Origin: Candidatus Moranbacteria bacterium RIFCSPHIGHO2_02_FULL_40_12b
GTDB lineage: Bacteria; Patescibacteriota; Minisyncoccia; Moranbacterales; 2-12-FULL-40-10
Direction of reading: 5' to 3'
NCBI GenBank assembly: GCA_001784725.1
Contig: MFRX01000023.1
Coordinates: forward strand, 2,106-27,559
DNA length: 25,454 bases
Under the pieces are notes generated by a model, which made no database searches, was not told where the DNA came from, and worked only from the letters and a program-made list of their open reading frames with translations. The number at the start of each line of letters is the position of its first letter. Position 1 is the first letter of the stretch. The position numbers were made by a program, and so were the translations under genes. Shown in pieces: positions 6,305 to 14,901 of this stretch.

Positions 6305-7267
6305 TCACATCTCCACCACGAATTTATCCAGCGCCAGTTTAAGATTGCTGATTTTTCCCGTTTTCGCTCCGAGATCAATTTCCGCCAGTTTCTGATAAAT
6401 GTTTTTCAATTTGGGAAACGTGAAATTTTTGAGCTGCGCCATTCCCTTTTGCGCCACATAAGGATGAATTTTGGCCAGTTTGGCAATTTGGTTGTTATTC
6501 CGGTCTCCTCTAAAATAAAATTCTCCGATTTTCAGAAGGTTCCGGAACTGGTAAACATACATATTGAGAACGTAAAACGGATCTTCATCCTGTTCCAGCT
6601 GATTATGAAGAAGCCGGAGCGCTTTTTTCTTATCTCCGGAAGAAAGCGCTTCAATGGTCTCAAAAATTTTGGCGTTTATTTCCGCTTTCACGAGCAACTC
6701 TATGTCGCTTTCGCTTATTTCACCTTTTTCTTTATAACTTCCCAGTTTTTTTATTTCACTGTCCAGCCGGTCCGCGTCTCCTCCGCAAAAAAAAATAAGT
6801 TTTTCCAGCGCTATTTTTGAAATCCCAATTTCGGGGTTCTCTTTTTTGAGCCATTCTAAGACCCAGCTGGAAAGTTTCGCGCCGGCTAGTTTTTCAAAAT
6901 TCTGCGCCTTGGCGAATTTCAGCAAATAATTGAAAACACTATTGCTTTTTTTCGGAACTCCGCTTTCCCAAAAAACAACAACCGTATTTTTGTCCCCGGC
7001 TAAATATTTTTTTCCCTTAAAAAATTCCAGCGCTTCGCCCTGAACGGCTTCAGGCGCGTTTAATAAATTTTTGACGATAACAAGCTGTTTTTCCGAAAAT
7101 AATCCTCCCGTGCCGATTTTTTCCGAAATTTTCGCGTTCTTATCCTCTTCAAAATCAACAACTCCCGGAACCGCTCCGGGACCCGTTTTTTCCAGAAATT
7201 TATTTTTTATTTCCGCCACTCTCTCCCTTGAGCGAAAAGAGTCGGAACCATACAAAAATATAATCAT
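6305..7267 (-). CDS. holA: DNA polymerase III delta subunit
   Basis: Clamp-loader subunit that opens the beta clamp. 320 residues, close to the family's 330-340. It begins MIIFLYGSDSF, the typical delta start in which the family binds tau/gamma-like AAA+ fold elements. The middle has KKENPEIGISKIALEKLIFFCGGDADRL and the segment KIFETIEALSSGDKKKALRLL (about 205-225), both characteristic of HolA helical regions, followed by a C-terminal collar domain. It lies 65 nt downstream of the DUF3048 gene on the same strand, with an A/T repeat between. No repeat elements interrupt the coding region, and no SD is visible. Confidence 0.92.
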   Translation of the reverse strand: MIIFLYGSDSFRSRERVAEIKNKFLEKTGPGAVPGVVDFEEDKNAKISEKIGTGGLFSEKQLVIVKNLLNAPEAVQGEALEFFKGKKYLAGDKNTVVVFWESGVPKKSNSVFNYLLKFAKAQNFEKLAGAKLSSWVLEWLKKENPEIGISKIALEKLIFFCGGDADRLDSEIKKLGSYKEKGEISESDIELLVKAEINAKIFETIEALSSGDKKKALRLLHNQLEQDEDPFYVLNMYVYQFRNLLKIGEFYFRGDRNNNQIAKLAKIHPYVAQKGMAQLKNFTFPKLKNIYQKLAEIDLGAKTGKISNLKLALDKFVVEM

Positions 7268-7340
7268 TAAAACACTAGAACAATGGAAACATTAAAACAA
7301 TTTTGTTTTTATGCTTTAATGTTTTATTGCTTTTATGACT
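7262..7340. repeat. octanucleotide-type A/T repeat forming a loose inverted repeat between holA and the DUF3048 gene
   Basis: The left half has roughly 8-nt units (CATTAAAA, CACTAGAA, CAATGGAA, ACATTAAAA); the right half has TTTTTATG, CTTTAATG, TTTTATTG, CTTTTATG. The halves are near reverse complements (AAACATTAAA at 7287-7296 pairs with TTTAATGTTT around 7315-7324). It overlaps the holA start and the DUF3048 stop. Confidence 0.65.
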
Positions 7341-8436
7341 GCGTCCAGCGCAATGCCTGTCCCGGCTCTAGAATTTCCACCCAGATTTGCCCCGGCACAA
7401 AAGCGATTTCTTTTCCGGCATCGTCATATAAAAATAATTTGCTGTCCACCCGGGATTTGTCTTTTTTCCATGTTCCATGATACTGCTGGCCGTTCATATA
7501 ATAAAAGGCCTCGCCGGAATCAGAAGTATCCATCCAGGGATCGCCCAATTGGACATTATTGTATTGCCCTTCAATCTGCTCCGACACAGCCATCATCACG
7601 ACGATATTTTTCGGAGCCAGGCGCTTTCCATTATTGCGGTCGGTGTCATTCGCTTTTCCCCAGGTCCGAAAATATGAATTGGATTCCCTGTCATAATCAT
7701 ATTCAGCCGCGAAAGGCCCGGCGTAAGCCACCCGGAGATGGCCGCCGCTCGGCCGCTGATCTATTGCCGCCTCCGCCTGATGGGGATACCCTGAAAACTT
7801 GCTTTCCATCCGATAGCCGTAATCATTCGCGCCTTCCAAAAGTTTCGCGAATTTGGCATAACCGGTATCTACTCCGCGCATCGTGCCGTTAGCTTCTTTC
7901 CGATAACAATATCCTTTGCTAAGTCCCGGTTTCCCGGCATCGTCATTGCAGTTTATGTTGTCAATCACTCCATTATTCAATAAGTCCTTGAACCATTGCA
8001 TATCCGAACGTCCCCAATGAGCAAATATAGCGTCAAGACCTTTCGCCAAATGAACGAAATCATGCCGGGCACTCCGCATTGAACCGACGTCATCCGGATT
8101 GCCGCAGATATAAACGCCCATCAGACGGGTGATAGTCGCGGTAATCACCGGCATTTCAATCACCATATCCGCGTCGGAAAATCCGGCCGCCGGGCGCGCC
8201 GGAACATCCGCCGGCTGCATCACCGCTATTGGCCTTCGGTTCCAGTTTTCGCAGGAAAGCCCGGAAATCGGGCTCACCGGCTCGGTATTGGCCGGCTCGG
8301 TGCTGACGGGAGTTCCTGATTGATTGTCAATTTTTATCTGATTTACTTTTGCTTTTCTTCCGACGGTAAAGTAAATCAGCCCGCCGGCAATGATTATCGC
8401 CACTAGAGCGACAATTGTTTTTTGTTTATTTGCCAT
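7333..8436 (-). CDS. DUF3048 (YerB-like) domain protein, membrane anchored
   Basis: 367 residues from the ATG at 8436. The ORF extends to 8502, but those 22 codons are a hairpin repeat, and the membrane anchor (about residues 6-24) follows directly after the chosen start. A short Ser/Thr/Pro/Glu linker is followed by the DUF3048 domain: RRPIAVMQPADVPARPAAGF, DMVIEMPVITATITRLMGVY, VGSMRSARHDF and a C-terminal half with GNNGKRLAPKNIVV-like and YHGTWKKDKS motifs. The YerB family is extracytoplasmic and of unknown biochemical role; its founding member is a putative lipoprotein. The gene is followed by holA on the same strand. No SD is present. Confidence 0.88.
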   Translation of the reverse strand: MANKQKTIVALVAIIIAGGLIYFTVGRKAKVNQIKIDNQSGTPVSTEPANTEPVSPISGLSCENWNRRPIAVMQPADVPARPAAGFSDADMVIEMPVITATITRLMGVYICGNPDDVGSMRSARHDFVHLAKGLDAIFAHWGRSDMQWFKDLLNNGVIDNINCNDDAGKPGLSKGYCYRKEANGTMRGVDTGYAKFAKLLEGANDYGYRMESKFSGYPHQAEAAIDQRPSGGHLRVAYAGPFAAEYDYDRESNSYFRTWGKANDTDRNNGKRLAPKNIVVMMAVSEQIEGQYNNVQLGDPWMDTSDSGEAFYYMNGQQYHGTWKKDKSRVDSKLFLYDDAGKEIAFVPGQIWVEILEPGQALRWTQS

Positions 8437-8442
8437 TTTTGC

Positions 8443-8479
8443 AATTTTTGTCTTCGAGGTACGAGAAGCTACAAAAATT
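8443..8479. repeat. hairpin element just upstream of the DUF3048 start
   Basis: Perfect 9-bp arms AATTTTTGT (8443-8451) and ACAAAAATT (8471-8479), with an inner CTTC/GAAG stem. If transcribed it places a strong hairpin 7 nt before the ATG. Confidence 0.7.
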
Positions 8480-8482
8480 AGC

Positions 8483-8600
8483 ATCCCGCACCAATTCAAC
8501 AATTTTTAATTTAAATTTTAATTTAAAACTAAGCCGCAGGCGATTCCGTGAATAAAATTTTAAACTGTATAATAATTTTATTCGGAATTTGGTGCGGGAT
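8483..8600. repeat. 118-bp nested inverted repeat between mutM and the DUF3048 gene
   Basis: Outer perfect 12-bp arms ATCCCGCACCAA (8483-8494) and TTGGTGCGGGAT (8589-8600) enclose a second arm pair: ATTCCG plus AATAAAATT (8543-8559) against AATTTTATT plus CGGAAT (8574-8588), with a 2-nt bulge. The interior is AT-rich and holds no ORF. It looks like a small non-coding inverted-repeat element, although no target-site duplication was identified. Confidence 0.75.
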
Positions 8601-8608
8601 TACATTTT

Positions 8609-9493
8609 TTACTTTTGGCATCTTGGGCAAAAAAACGCGCTCCGTTGCCCAATCTTAATTCGCTTTATTATTGTACCACATTTTTTGCATTTTTGCTTTT
8701 CGCGGCGGTAGACCCGCAATACCTTTTGGAAATTTCCCGGCGCGCCGGAAGTGTCGCGGTAATCGGAATCAGAAGTTCCCCGCAGTTTTACGGCTTTTTT
8801 GAGGATTTTTTTGATGGAATTATATAATTTTTTTCTTTCTGAAGTGTTTATTTTTTCCGCGGCTCTAGATGGTAAAATTCCGGCGTCAAATAAAATTTCC
8901 GACATATAAATATTTCCGATTCCGGCAATTAAATTCTGGTCCATTAAAATATCCCTTATCATTTTATTTTTTCTTTTTTCTAAAATTCCATTAAATTTAT
9001 CAAAGGTAAATTCCTTATCTATCGCGTCAACTCCCAGCTTTTTAATCTCTTTTAACTCCTTTAATTTATCCGCATCCACCAAAACAATTTTTCCAAATTT
9101 CCGCAAATCGGAAAATTCCAAAGTTTTAGTTGTTAGTTGTTTGTTGTTAGTTATTAGCTTCCAAATATGATGTACATATTGATTCACTCTATCACTAAAA
9201 TAGTCATTCCTTAATTTTGATTTTTGATTTTTGATTTTTGATTTTATTAAAAGGTGTCCCGTCATCTTTAGATGAATATAAATAGTTTTCCCGCCGGATA
9301 AATCAACAAAAATATTTTTTCCCAGCCGCCTCGCTCCCAAAATTTTACGCCCTTTAATTTCTTTTCTAAAAGCTTCGAGTGATTTTCCCTTAATTGCCTT
9401 CGGCCAATCACTCCAAAAATCGGCGATCATATCGCCTTTGATTTTCTTGTTTAAGTCAGAAATTATAGTTTCTACTTCTGGCAGTTCGGGCAT
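8609..9493 (-). CDS. mutM: formamidopyrimidine-DNA glycosylase
   Basis: Base-excision repair enzyme that removes 8-oxoguanine and cuts the abasic site. 294 residues; family usually about 270. The N-terminus MPELPEVETI gives the catalytic Pro2 and Glu3; the beta-hairpin lysine is K59 in RRLGKN. KMTGHL follows near 76-81, the helix-two-turn-helix region contains LMDQNLIAGIGNIYMSEILF, and the C-terminal zinc finger has CKKC and CPRC. The excess length is explained by two heptamer tracts (about residues 83-94 and 112-123) in the loop before the FSDLRKFG motif. No SD. Confidence 0.96.
   Translation of the reverse strand: MPELPEVETIISDLNKKIKGDMIADFWSDWPKAIKGKSLEAFRKEIKGRKILGARRLGKNIFVDLSGGKTIYIHLKMTGHLLIKSKIKNQKSKLRNDYFSDRVNQYVHHIWKLITNNKQLTTKTLEFSDLRKFGKIVLVDADKLKELKEIKKLGVDAIDKEFTFDKFNGILEKRKNKMIRDILMDQNLIAGIGNIYMSEILFDAGILPSRAAEKINTSERKKLYNSIKKILKKAVKLRGTSDSDYRDTSGAPGNFQKVLRVYRREKQKCKKCGTIIKRIKIGQRSAFFCPRCQK
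9124..9158. repeat. heptanucleotide tract in mutM
   Basis: Five units: TTTTAGT, TGTTAGT, TGTTTGT, TGTTAGT, TATTAGC. In frame; the encoded peptide is Thr/Asn/Gln/Leu-rich. Confidence 0.85.
9211..9245. repeat. heptanucleotide tract in mutM
   Basis: TTAATTT followed by four perfect TGATTTT units. In frame; encodes a Lys/Ser/Ile/Asn/Gln peptide. Confidence 0.9.
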
Positions 9494-9551
9494 TTGTTTA
9501 GCTTTTTAGAAATTAGCTTCTTAGCTTGTCAGGAAAACAAGAGTATAATTG

Positions 9552-9560
9552 TGGTATAAT
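9552..9560 (+). promoter_or_regulatory. extended -10 promoter for the MFS gene
   Basis: TGG-TATAAT has the TGn extension; another TATAAT is 11 nt upstream (9544-9549). No good -35 at standard distance. Predicted leader about 40 nt. Confidence 0.45.
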
Positions 9561-9608
9561 TAAATCGCATTCAAATTCTATCACTTAAAACAAAAAATAC
9601 ATACAATA

Positions 9609-10778
9609 ATGTCCCTCCACATCCGCCATCATAGTTATCAATTCCTGAAAGACAAGGAAATGAACGAGCTTTATGTTTTTTATGGCATTTTTAATTTTGC
9701 CTTAGAGCTGATTTCTATTTTTGTCCCAATTTATCTTTACAAAATTGGCTATTCCATCCCTTGGATTATTTTCCATTATTTCATCACTTCCCTGGTTTTT
9801 GTCGCTTTTTCCTATACTGGCGCCCGGATAGTTTCCCGAATCGGAATAAAGCATTCTTTTCTGGTCACGGTCCCGCTTTTCATCACTTACTTTCTGGGAC
9901 TGCATTTCATTCCGGATTTTCCCGCCCTCTTTTTTATCCTGCCGGCAATCCGGGCAGTGAAAATGGTCCTTTTCAATTTCAGCTTCCATCTTAATTTCAT
10001 CAAACATTCCGACCGGAAAAATCGGGGAAAGGAAGTGACTGTCGCCCAGGCCAGCGCTCTGGCTGCCAGTTTTCTGGCGCCTTTTTTCGGTGGCGCTATC
10101 GTCAAATTCGCCAATTTTCCCACTCTTTTTATTACTGGATCGCTTATTCTTCTGGCTTCAGTTATTCCTCTTTTTATGAGCCGGGAATGCTATGAAAAAA
10201 CCGACTTCAACCGGAGAAATCTTTTCCGCGACATTTTTCGGAGGGAAAATATTCCCTATGTGATGAGTTTTTCCGGCTATGCCATTGAATCATGGATCGG
10301 GTTTATCATCTGGCCTATTTTTTTGTATCTTATTTTCTTCAATACCGAATCAGTCGGGGCCGCCACTTCCCTTACCACCATTCTCACTTTTTTGATTTTC
10401 TATTATATCGGAAAAGAGTCCGACAAAAAGGACAAGAGACAGCTCCTTAAAGTGGGGACTGTCCTTTATTTTTTCGGCTGGCTGGGCCGGATCTTCGTCG
10501 ACAGCTTTACTTCGATCCTTTTTATTGATACCTATAAAAATCTCAGCCAGCATTTCCTCTATATTCCCTGGTCGGCTTATTTTTACGATCTGGCCGCCAA
10601 AGGGAATTATTTCAAATTCATTGTCCAGCGGGAAATTATTTTCAATGTCGCACGCATTGCTGTCTTGCCGCTCCTCATGCTGATATTTTCCGCCAACTTT
10701 CACCCATTTGGAATTTCTTTTTCACTAGCTGCCTTTTCCAGCCTTTTTTACATCGCCCTTAACAAAAAAACTGTCTAG
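9609..10778 (+). CDS. MFS-type membrane transporter
   Basis: 389 residues with about 11-12 hydrophobic helices. It shows the MFS layout: helix 2-3 loop ending in GARIVSRIGIKHSF (a divergent motif A, about 73-86), a central hydrophilic loop (about 190-215, rich in Arg/Asp/Asn) and a second half with GKESDKKDKRQLLKVG, the equivalent cytoplasmic loop. Substrate is not inferable. Its stop overlaps that of convergent polA within CTAG. No SD is seen; an extended -10 precedes it. No repeat insertions. Confidence 0.85.
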   Translation: MSLHIRHHSYQFLKDKEMNELYVFYGIFNFALELISIFVPIYLYKIGYSIPWIIFHYFITSLVFVAFSYTGARIVSRIGIKHSFLVTVPLFITYFLGLHFIPDFPALFFILPAIRAVKMVLFNFSFHLNFIKHSDRKNRGKEVTVAQASALAASFLAPFFGGAIVKFANFPTLFITGSLILLASVIPLFMSRECYEKTDFNRRNLFRDIFRRENIPYVMSFSGYAIESWIGFIIWPIFLYLIFFNTESVGAATSLTTILTFLIFYYIGKESDKKDKRQLLKVGTVLYFFGWLGRIFVDSFTSILFIDTYKNLSQHFLYIPWSAYFYDLAAKGNYFKFIVQREIIFNVARIAVLPLLMLIFSANFHPFGISFSLAAFSSLFYIALNKKTV

Positions 10779-13600
10779 ATCTCCCCCCAATTATCCCCGA
10801 TTTTTGCATTCACCACTAAAGGAACTTTTAATTTATAAACATTTTCCATAATTTCCTTCACTTTCTTGGAAACTTCTTCGGATAAATTTTCCTTGACTTC
10901 CAAAATAATTTCGTCATGCACTTGCAAAATCATTTTAATATCATTCGGATTTAATTCGGATTTAATTTGAACTAGATTCGCATGCATACTAATCATGGCC
11001 AGTTTCATAACATCCGCCGCCAGACCTTGAATCGGCATATTGATCGCCATTCTTTCTCCGGCATTCTGCACCTGGAAATTGGGCGAGTTTATTTCGGGAA
11101 TATAGCGGCGGCGGCCTATTTCCGTTTCCACATAGCCGTTCTTTTTCGCGAATTCTTTGGTGTCGCGGATATATTTCGCCACGCCGGAAAATTTTTCCAT
11201 ATACTCATCAATAAATTTCTTGGCCTCATCCCTTTCAATCCCCGCGGCCTGCGAAAATCCGAACACGCTCATCCCGTAAATCACCCCAAAATTCAGCGCT
11301 TTGGCGCTCCTTCGCATTTTTTCCGTCACTTGGCTTATGGAAACTTTATAAATCTGCGCGGCGGTGATTTTATGAATATCATCGCCCCGATGAAACGCCT
11401 CGATTAATTTTTTGTCACCGCTCACGTGCGCCACTGCCCGGAGGTCAATCTGCGAATAATCGGCGCTTATCAGTTTCCAGCCCTCCTCGGCCACGAAAGC
11501 GGTGCGCAGCAGCTGCCCTAAATCGCTTTTAACGGGAATGTTCTGCATATTGGGATCGGATGAAGAAAGCCGGCCGGTGGCGGTGACCGCCTGATTGAAA
11601 GTCGTGTGGAGGCGCGACTTCTTGTCCGCCAAATCCGGCAAGACATCAAGATAAGTGGTTTTTAATTTAAAAAGTTCGCGATACTCTTCAATTTTTTCTA
11701 TTATTTTGTGCTTGCCCCGAAGTTTTTCCAATTCCGATGAGGCGGTAGAAAATCCTGTTTTCGTCTTTTTTATTTCTTCAGTCGGGAGTTTAAGTTCTCC
11801 AAAAAGAACTTCCGCCAATTGCTTCGGGGAATTAATATTAAACTGTTCTCCCGCCAGATGATGAATATTTTTTTCCAAATTTTCTATATTGCTCCCTATT
11901 TTTTCCGAAATTCCCTTGAAAATAACATCATTAAGTTTTATGCCGTCCATTTCCATTTCCGCTAAAATTTTACAAAGCGGCATTTCGATCTGATTGAAAA
12001 CATATTCCAAATTCCCCCTCTCCTCAGTTGAAGGGAGGACTGCCTGCCCGCCAGTGCCAGGCTTTGATAGGCGGGGGGAGGGGTGTTGAAAAGCTTTTTG
12101 TTCGTTTGAAATTTTTTTAATTTTTTTCTCATAAATCTGTCTCAGTTTGAAAATATGGTCCGCGGCGCGGCAAATTTTTTGGGCGATTGCCTCTTCCGAT
12201 TCCACTTCTAATCCCAATTGCCCGGACTTTTCTTTTCCTGAAATTTCTTCGCCTAATTCTTCAAGAACGACATTTTTAAACTCAACTTTCCCCCCCGGAT
12301 TCAAGACATAGGCCGCCAGCATAATGTCGAAATTCGCGCCTTCAAGTTTTATATCATATTTTTTTAACACCTCATAAACGTATTTCAAATCATATCCGAT
12401 TTTTTTAATATTTTCATCTTCAAAAATATTCTTAATTCTTAAATCATAATTCTTAATTCTCGGCAGATAGGCGGCTCTTCCGGTTTTCCAGGAAAACGCG
12501 ATTCCCAAAAGATTGCTGCTATAAGATTTATCCCCGCCTCGCGTCGACTTGTCTCCGTGAGTCGAGGCGGGACCCGTGGTTCGAAGATAAATCGCAATTT
12601 CTTTTTGTTCGCTCAATAATTTTATAAACTCGTCAACCTTATCTTCAATAATTAATTCAAACTTGAAATCAACCACCCCTCCCTCACTCCCTCCCCTTGA
12701 TAAGGGGAGGGATGGGGAGAGGTTGCTGTCCGGCAATCTCTTTATCAAACTGAAAAAATTCAGCTCATTAAAAAATTCAATCACTTTTTTCCTGTCAAAA
12801 TCATGGGTTTTTGTTTTTTCAATATCAAGTTCCACAGGCGATTTTGTTTCAATCGTCCCCAGTTTCTTGCTTAAGATGGCGTTGGTTTTGTCGCGTTCCA
12901 GTTTTTCCCTGGTCGCGCCTTTTATTTCCGCGATATTGCGGTAAACATTTTCCAAAGTTCCGTATTTTTTGAGAAGTTCCGCGGCGGTTTTTTCCCCGAT
13001 TCCTTTGACGCCCGGAATATTATCGGACGGATCGCCGCGAAGGCCTTTGAAATCAGTCAGTTGCTTAGGCAGTAGCCCGTATCTTTCCATTACTTTTCCT
13101 TCGTCATACTCGACCGCGTCGCTGATTCCCCGGCGCATGGTATAGACCTTCGTCTTGGGACCAATCATTTGCAAAGTATCAAGATCCCCGGTAACGATAA
13201 TATTCTCAATATCTTCTTCAGACATTTCCGATTGCCTGACAAGCGTTCCGATAATATCATCGGCTTCAAACCCTTCTTTTTCGTAAATGGGAATGTTGAA
13301 AGCGCGAACTAATTCTTTGACGCGGCCAATCTGCGCGTAAAGCTCGTCCGGCGCTTTCACCCTCGTGGCTTTGTAATCCGCGAATTCCTTGTGGCGGAAA
13401 GTCGGCGCTTTCAAATCAAAAGTGGCCAGAATGTAATCCGGCTTGAATTTATTAATCACATTCAAAAGCGTGGAAGCAAATCCATAAACCGCATTTACCA
13501 GTTCGCCTTTTTTCGTCGTCAAAGGCGGCAATGCGTGATACGCCCGGTGAATAATAGCGTTGCCGTCAATGAGGAGAAGTTTCTTCTTTTCCTTGTTCAT
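10775..13600 (-). CDS. polA: DNA polymerase I, with 5' nuclease and degenerate proofreading domain
   Basis: 941 residues (E. coli 928). The 5' nuclease domain (about 1-290) has LLLIDGNAIIHRAYH, FEADDIIGT, GDLDTLQM and GDPSDNIPGVKGIGEKTA. In the 3'-5' exonuclease domain (about 305-500) the expected DTE is replaced by LRT in IAIYLRTTG and the second motif reads GYDLKYVY, so metal ligands appear lost. The polymerase domain keeps motif A (SADYSQIDLR, near 714), motif B (RRSAKALNFGVIYG) and motif C (QVHDEIILEV, near 892). Repeat elements interrupt it near residues 297-304, 344-356, 380-391 and 506-529, mostly at domain edges. It starts 14 nt after the AbiEii stop, with no SD or clear promoter; a diverged copy of its first 31 codons lies beyond the AbiE genes. 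Confidence 0.96.
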   Translation of the reverse strand: MNKEKKKLLLIDGNAIIHRAYHALPPLTTKKGELVNAVYGFASTLLNVINKFKPDYILATFDLKAPTFRHKEFADYKATRVKAPDELYAQIGRVKELVRAFNIPIYEKEGFEADDIIGTLVRQSEMSEEDIENIIVTGDLDTLQMIGPKTKVYTMRRGISDAVEYDEGKVMERYGLLPKQLTDFKGLRGDPSDNIPGVKGIGEKTAAELLKKYGTLENVYRNIAEIKGATREKLERDKTNAILSKKLGTIETKSPVELDIEKTKTHDFDRKKVIEFFNELNFFSLIKRLPDSNLSPSLPLSRGGSEGGVVDFKFELIIEDKVDEFIKLLSEQKEIAIYLRTTGPASTHGDKSTRGGDKSYSSNLLGIAFSWKTGRAAYLPRIKNYDLRIKNIFEDENIKKIGYDLKYVYEVLKKYDIKLEGANFDIMLAAYVLNPGGKVEFKNVVLEELGEEISGKEKSGQLGLEVESEEAIAQKICRAADHIFKLRQIYEKKIKKISNEQKAFQHPSPRLSKPGTGGQAVLPSTEERGNLEYVFNQIEMPLCKILAEMEMDGIKLNDVIFKGISEKIGSNIENLEKNIHHLAGEQFNINSPKQLAEVLFGELKLPTEEIKKTKTGFSTASSELEKLRGKHKIIEKIEEYRELFKLKTTYLDVLPDLADKKSRLHTTFNQAVTATGRLSSSDPNMQNIPVKSDLGQLLRTAFVAEEGWKLISADYSQIDLRAVAHVSGDKKLIEAFHRGDDIHKITAAQIYKVSISQVTEKMRRSAKALNFGVIYGMSVFGFSQAAGIERDEAKKFIDEYMEKFSGVAKYIRDTKEFAKKNGYVETEIGRRRYIPEINSPNFQVQNAGERMAINMPIQGLAADVMKLAMISMHANLVQIKSELNPNDIKMILQVHDEIILEVKENLSEEVSKKVKEIMENVYKLKVPLVVNAKIGDNWGEI
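12014..12084. repeat. compound palindromic element in polA (exonuclease-polymerase linker)
   Basis: Outer arms CCCCCTCTCCTC and GGGGGGAGGGG enclose inner stems with CTGCCTGCC and GCCAGGC/AGGCGGGG pieces. It is in frame (about residues 506-529), giving a Pro/Ser/Gly/Arg-rich linker. Confidence 0.7.
12428..12462. repeat. heptanucleotide tract in polA
   Basis: Units ATTCTTA, ATTCTTA, AATCATA, ATTCTTA, ATTCTCG. In frame within the degenerate proofreading domain (about residues 380-391). Confidence 0.85.
12533..12571. repeat. GC-rich palindrome in polA proofreading domain
   Basis: Perfect 9-bp arms CCCGCCTCG (12533-12541) and CGAGGCGGG (12563-12571), with an inner CGACT/AGTCG stem. The same arms recur in tsaE at 18340-18394. 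In frame, about residues 344-356. Confidence 0.85.
12689..12711. repeat. palindrome in polA (5' nuclease-exonuclease linker)
   Basis: Perfect 10-bp stem CCCTCCCCTT/AAGGGGAGGG with loop GAT, inside a wider C/G-asymmetric block (12672-12722). In frame, about residues 297-304. Confidence 0.85.
13508..13600. repeat. direct repeat copy A: first 31 codons of intact polA
   Basis: Pairs with 15581-15673 in the same orientation. My codon-by-codon comparison gives about 67 of 93 identical bases and 26 of 31 identical residues. Confidence 0.88.
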
Positions 13601-13614
13601 AAAATTATTGTTTT

Positions 13615-14901
13615 TTATTTCAACAAATCATCCAGCTCACAACGAAGCAATGTTGATTTATTAATCAGGATCTGTTCTTTAAGATTCAAATTATCCGCCG
13701 TCATTCTAATCAGTTTGGTAATGATTCTGTCACCTAACATAATGTTATTGTTTTTCTTGAAATAATCTTCGGTCTTCTGATGAAAAAGTTTGGCGTATTT
13801 TTTCAGCTTTTCCTGAGAAGCCGGCTTTGAAGTCAAGCCGTTACTTGAAAATTTAATTTTGTCTTCCAGTTTTTTATCCGCCTCAATAGACAAATCAACA
13901 TCTTCAATCCAATAATCGCTAATCATATAAGTAATAAGAATTGATACAGTTTCTTCTGTTTTATATGAATAATGAAAATAAAAATTATCAGAACGCAAAT
14001 CCTGATATATTTCAACACCCTCAAACTCTATTATTGTACGGATTTTATATTCATCCAAAAGCCTTAAATAGCTCTTTCGCCAATTTTTAAGCCAATTGGC
14101 AATAAATGTTTGATCCACAAACAAAGGTGATAAATCATTTTTAAGATTTTCATCAGTTTTAGGATTATTTAATATTTTTATCGTAATCTTATCAAATAAT
14201 GTCCTAGGGTCTTTTATATCAATGTCTTTAGCAGTCAAGTAATCAAAATCCGGTACGACTTTTTTGCCCATATACCAAAGCAAGTCATAAATGTCGCGTC
14301 CTTTTTCTTCATAAAGCGCGTCTCCTACGCCGCGAGTGCCACGCAAGAAAATAGCGGCCAACTTACTCGCCATAAGCGCGCCCATATTGTATGTCAAAAT
14401 AACAAATGAAAGCTGATCGCGATTTATCGGTCGGCGTTCGGTTATGGTTTTCGGGGCGGCAAAATGATTAAGATCAATTTTTACATGCACCTGACTTGAC
14501 GAATGGCCAAGATTTAACTCTTTGCCAACATTAAATATTAATTTTAACCCACGGCGATTAGTTATTTTCACTACTAAGAAATCGGCGCCGGCACCATAAG
14601 TGTTAACAAAATAATCTTCAACCTCATTTTTTAACTCTTTCAAAAATTTCTCTTCTACTTCGTGAGAAACTTCAAAATCCAAATCAACAGACATGCGATC
14701 AAGTCCGTGAATTATGCGAAGCGCGGAACCGCCATACATGATCCACTTGCTATATTCCGGATGATTATAGATAAAGTTAAGAACATAATACTGCAGTATT
14801 TCTTTAACTTTATTCTTTTTTACATTAGGATCAACACTAGCATAACCGGATAATTCTTCGTCAATCCTATTTTTTAAATTTTTTAATATTTGTTCGCTCA
14901 T
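13615..14901 (-). CDS. abiEii: AbiEii-type nucleotidyltransferase toxin
   Basis: Toxin half of a type IV AbiE toxin-antitoxin/abortive-infection pair. AbiEii proteins are DNA-polymerase-beta-like nucleotidyltransferases. 428 residues. The NTase signature GGS (57-59) and DLD (73-75) is followed by K180 in ASKLAAIFLRG and the family motif KGRDIYDLLWY (200-210). About 200 C-terminal residues without recognised motifs make it longer than many AbiEii proteins. It overlaps the antitoxin by 35 nt, so the two are translationally coupled. It is 14 nt upstream of polA. Base composition looks more AT-rich than polA, consistent with transfer. Confidence 0.9.
   Translation of the reverse strand: MSEQILKNLKNRIDEELSGYASVDPNVKKNKVKEILQYYVLNFIYNHPEYSKWIMYGGSALRIIHGLDRMSVDLDFEVSHEVEEKFLKELKNEVEDYFVNTYGAGADFLVVKITNRRGLKLIFNVGKELNLGHSSSQVHVKIDLNHFAAPKTITERRPINRDQLSFVILTYNMGALMASKLAAIFLRGTRGVGDALYEEKGRDIYDLLWYMGKKVVPDFDYLTAKDIDIKDPRTLFDKITIKILNNPKTDENLKNDLSPLFVDQTFIANWLKNWRKSYLRLLDEYKIRTIIEFEGVEIYQDLRSDNFYFHYSYKTEETVSILITYMISDYWIEDVDLSIEADKKLEDKIKFSSNGLTSKPASQEKLKKYAKLFHQKTEDYFKKNNNIMLGDRIITKLIRMTADNLNLKEQILINKSTLLRCELDDLLK

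Noticed and set aside
8437..8502. 22-codon N-terminal extension of the DUF3048 protein
   Set aside because: These codons are a hairpin repeat; the natural start with the membrane anchor is at 8436.
10775..10778. Overlapping convergent stop codons of the MFS gene and polA
   Set aside because: The shared CTAG is a common outcome of compact convergent genes.
10982..11407. 141-codon plus-strand ORF
   Set aside because: Antisense shadow of the conserved polymerase domain of polA; no start signals or recognisable protein.
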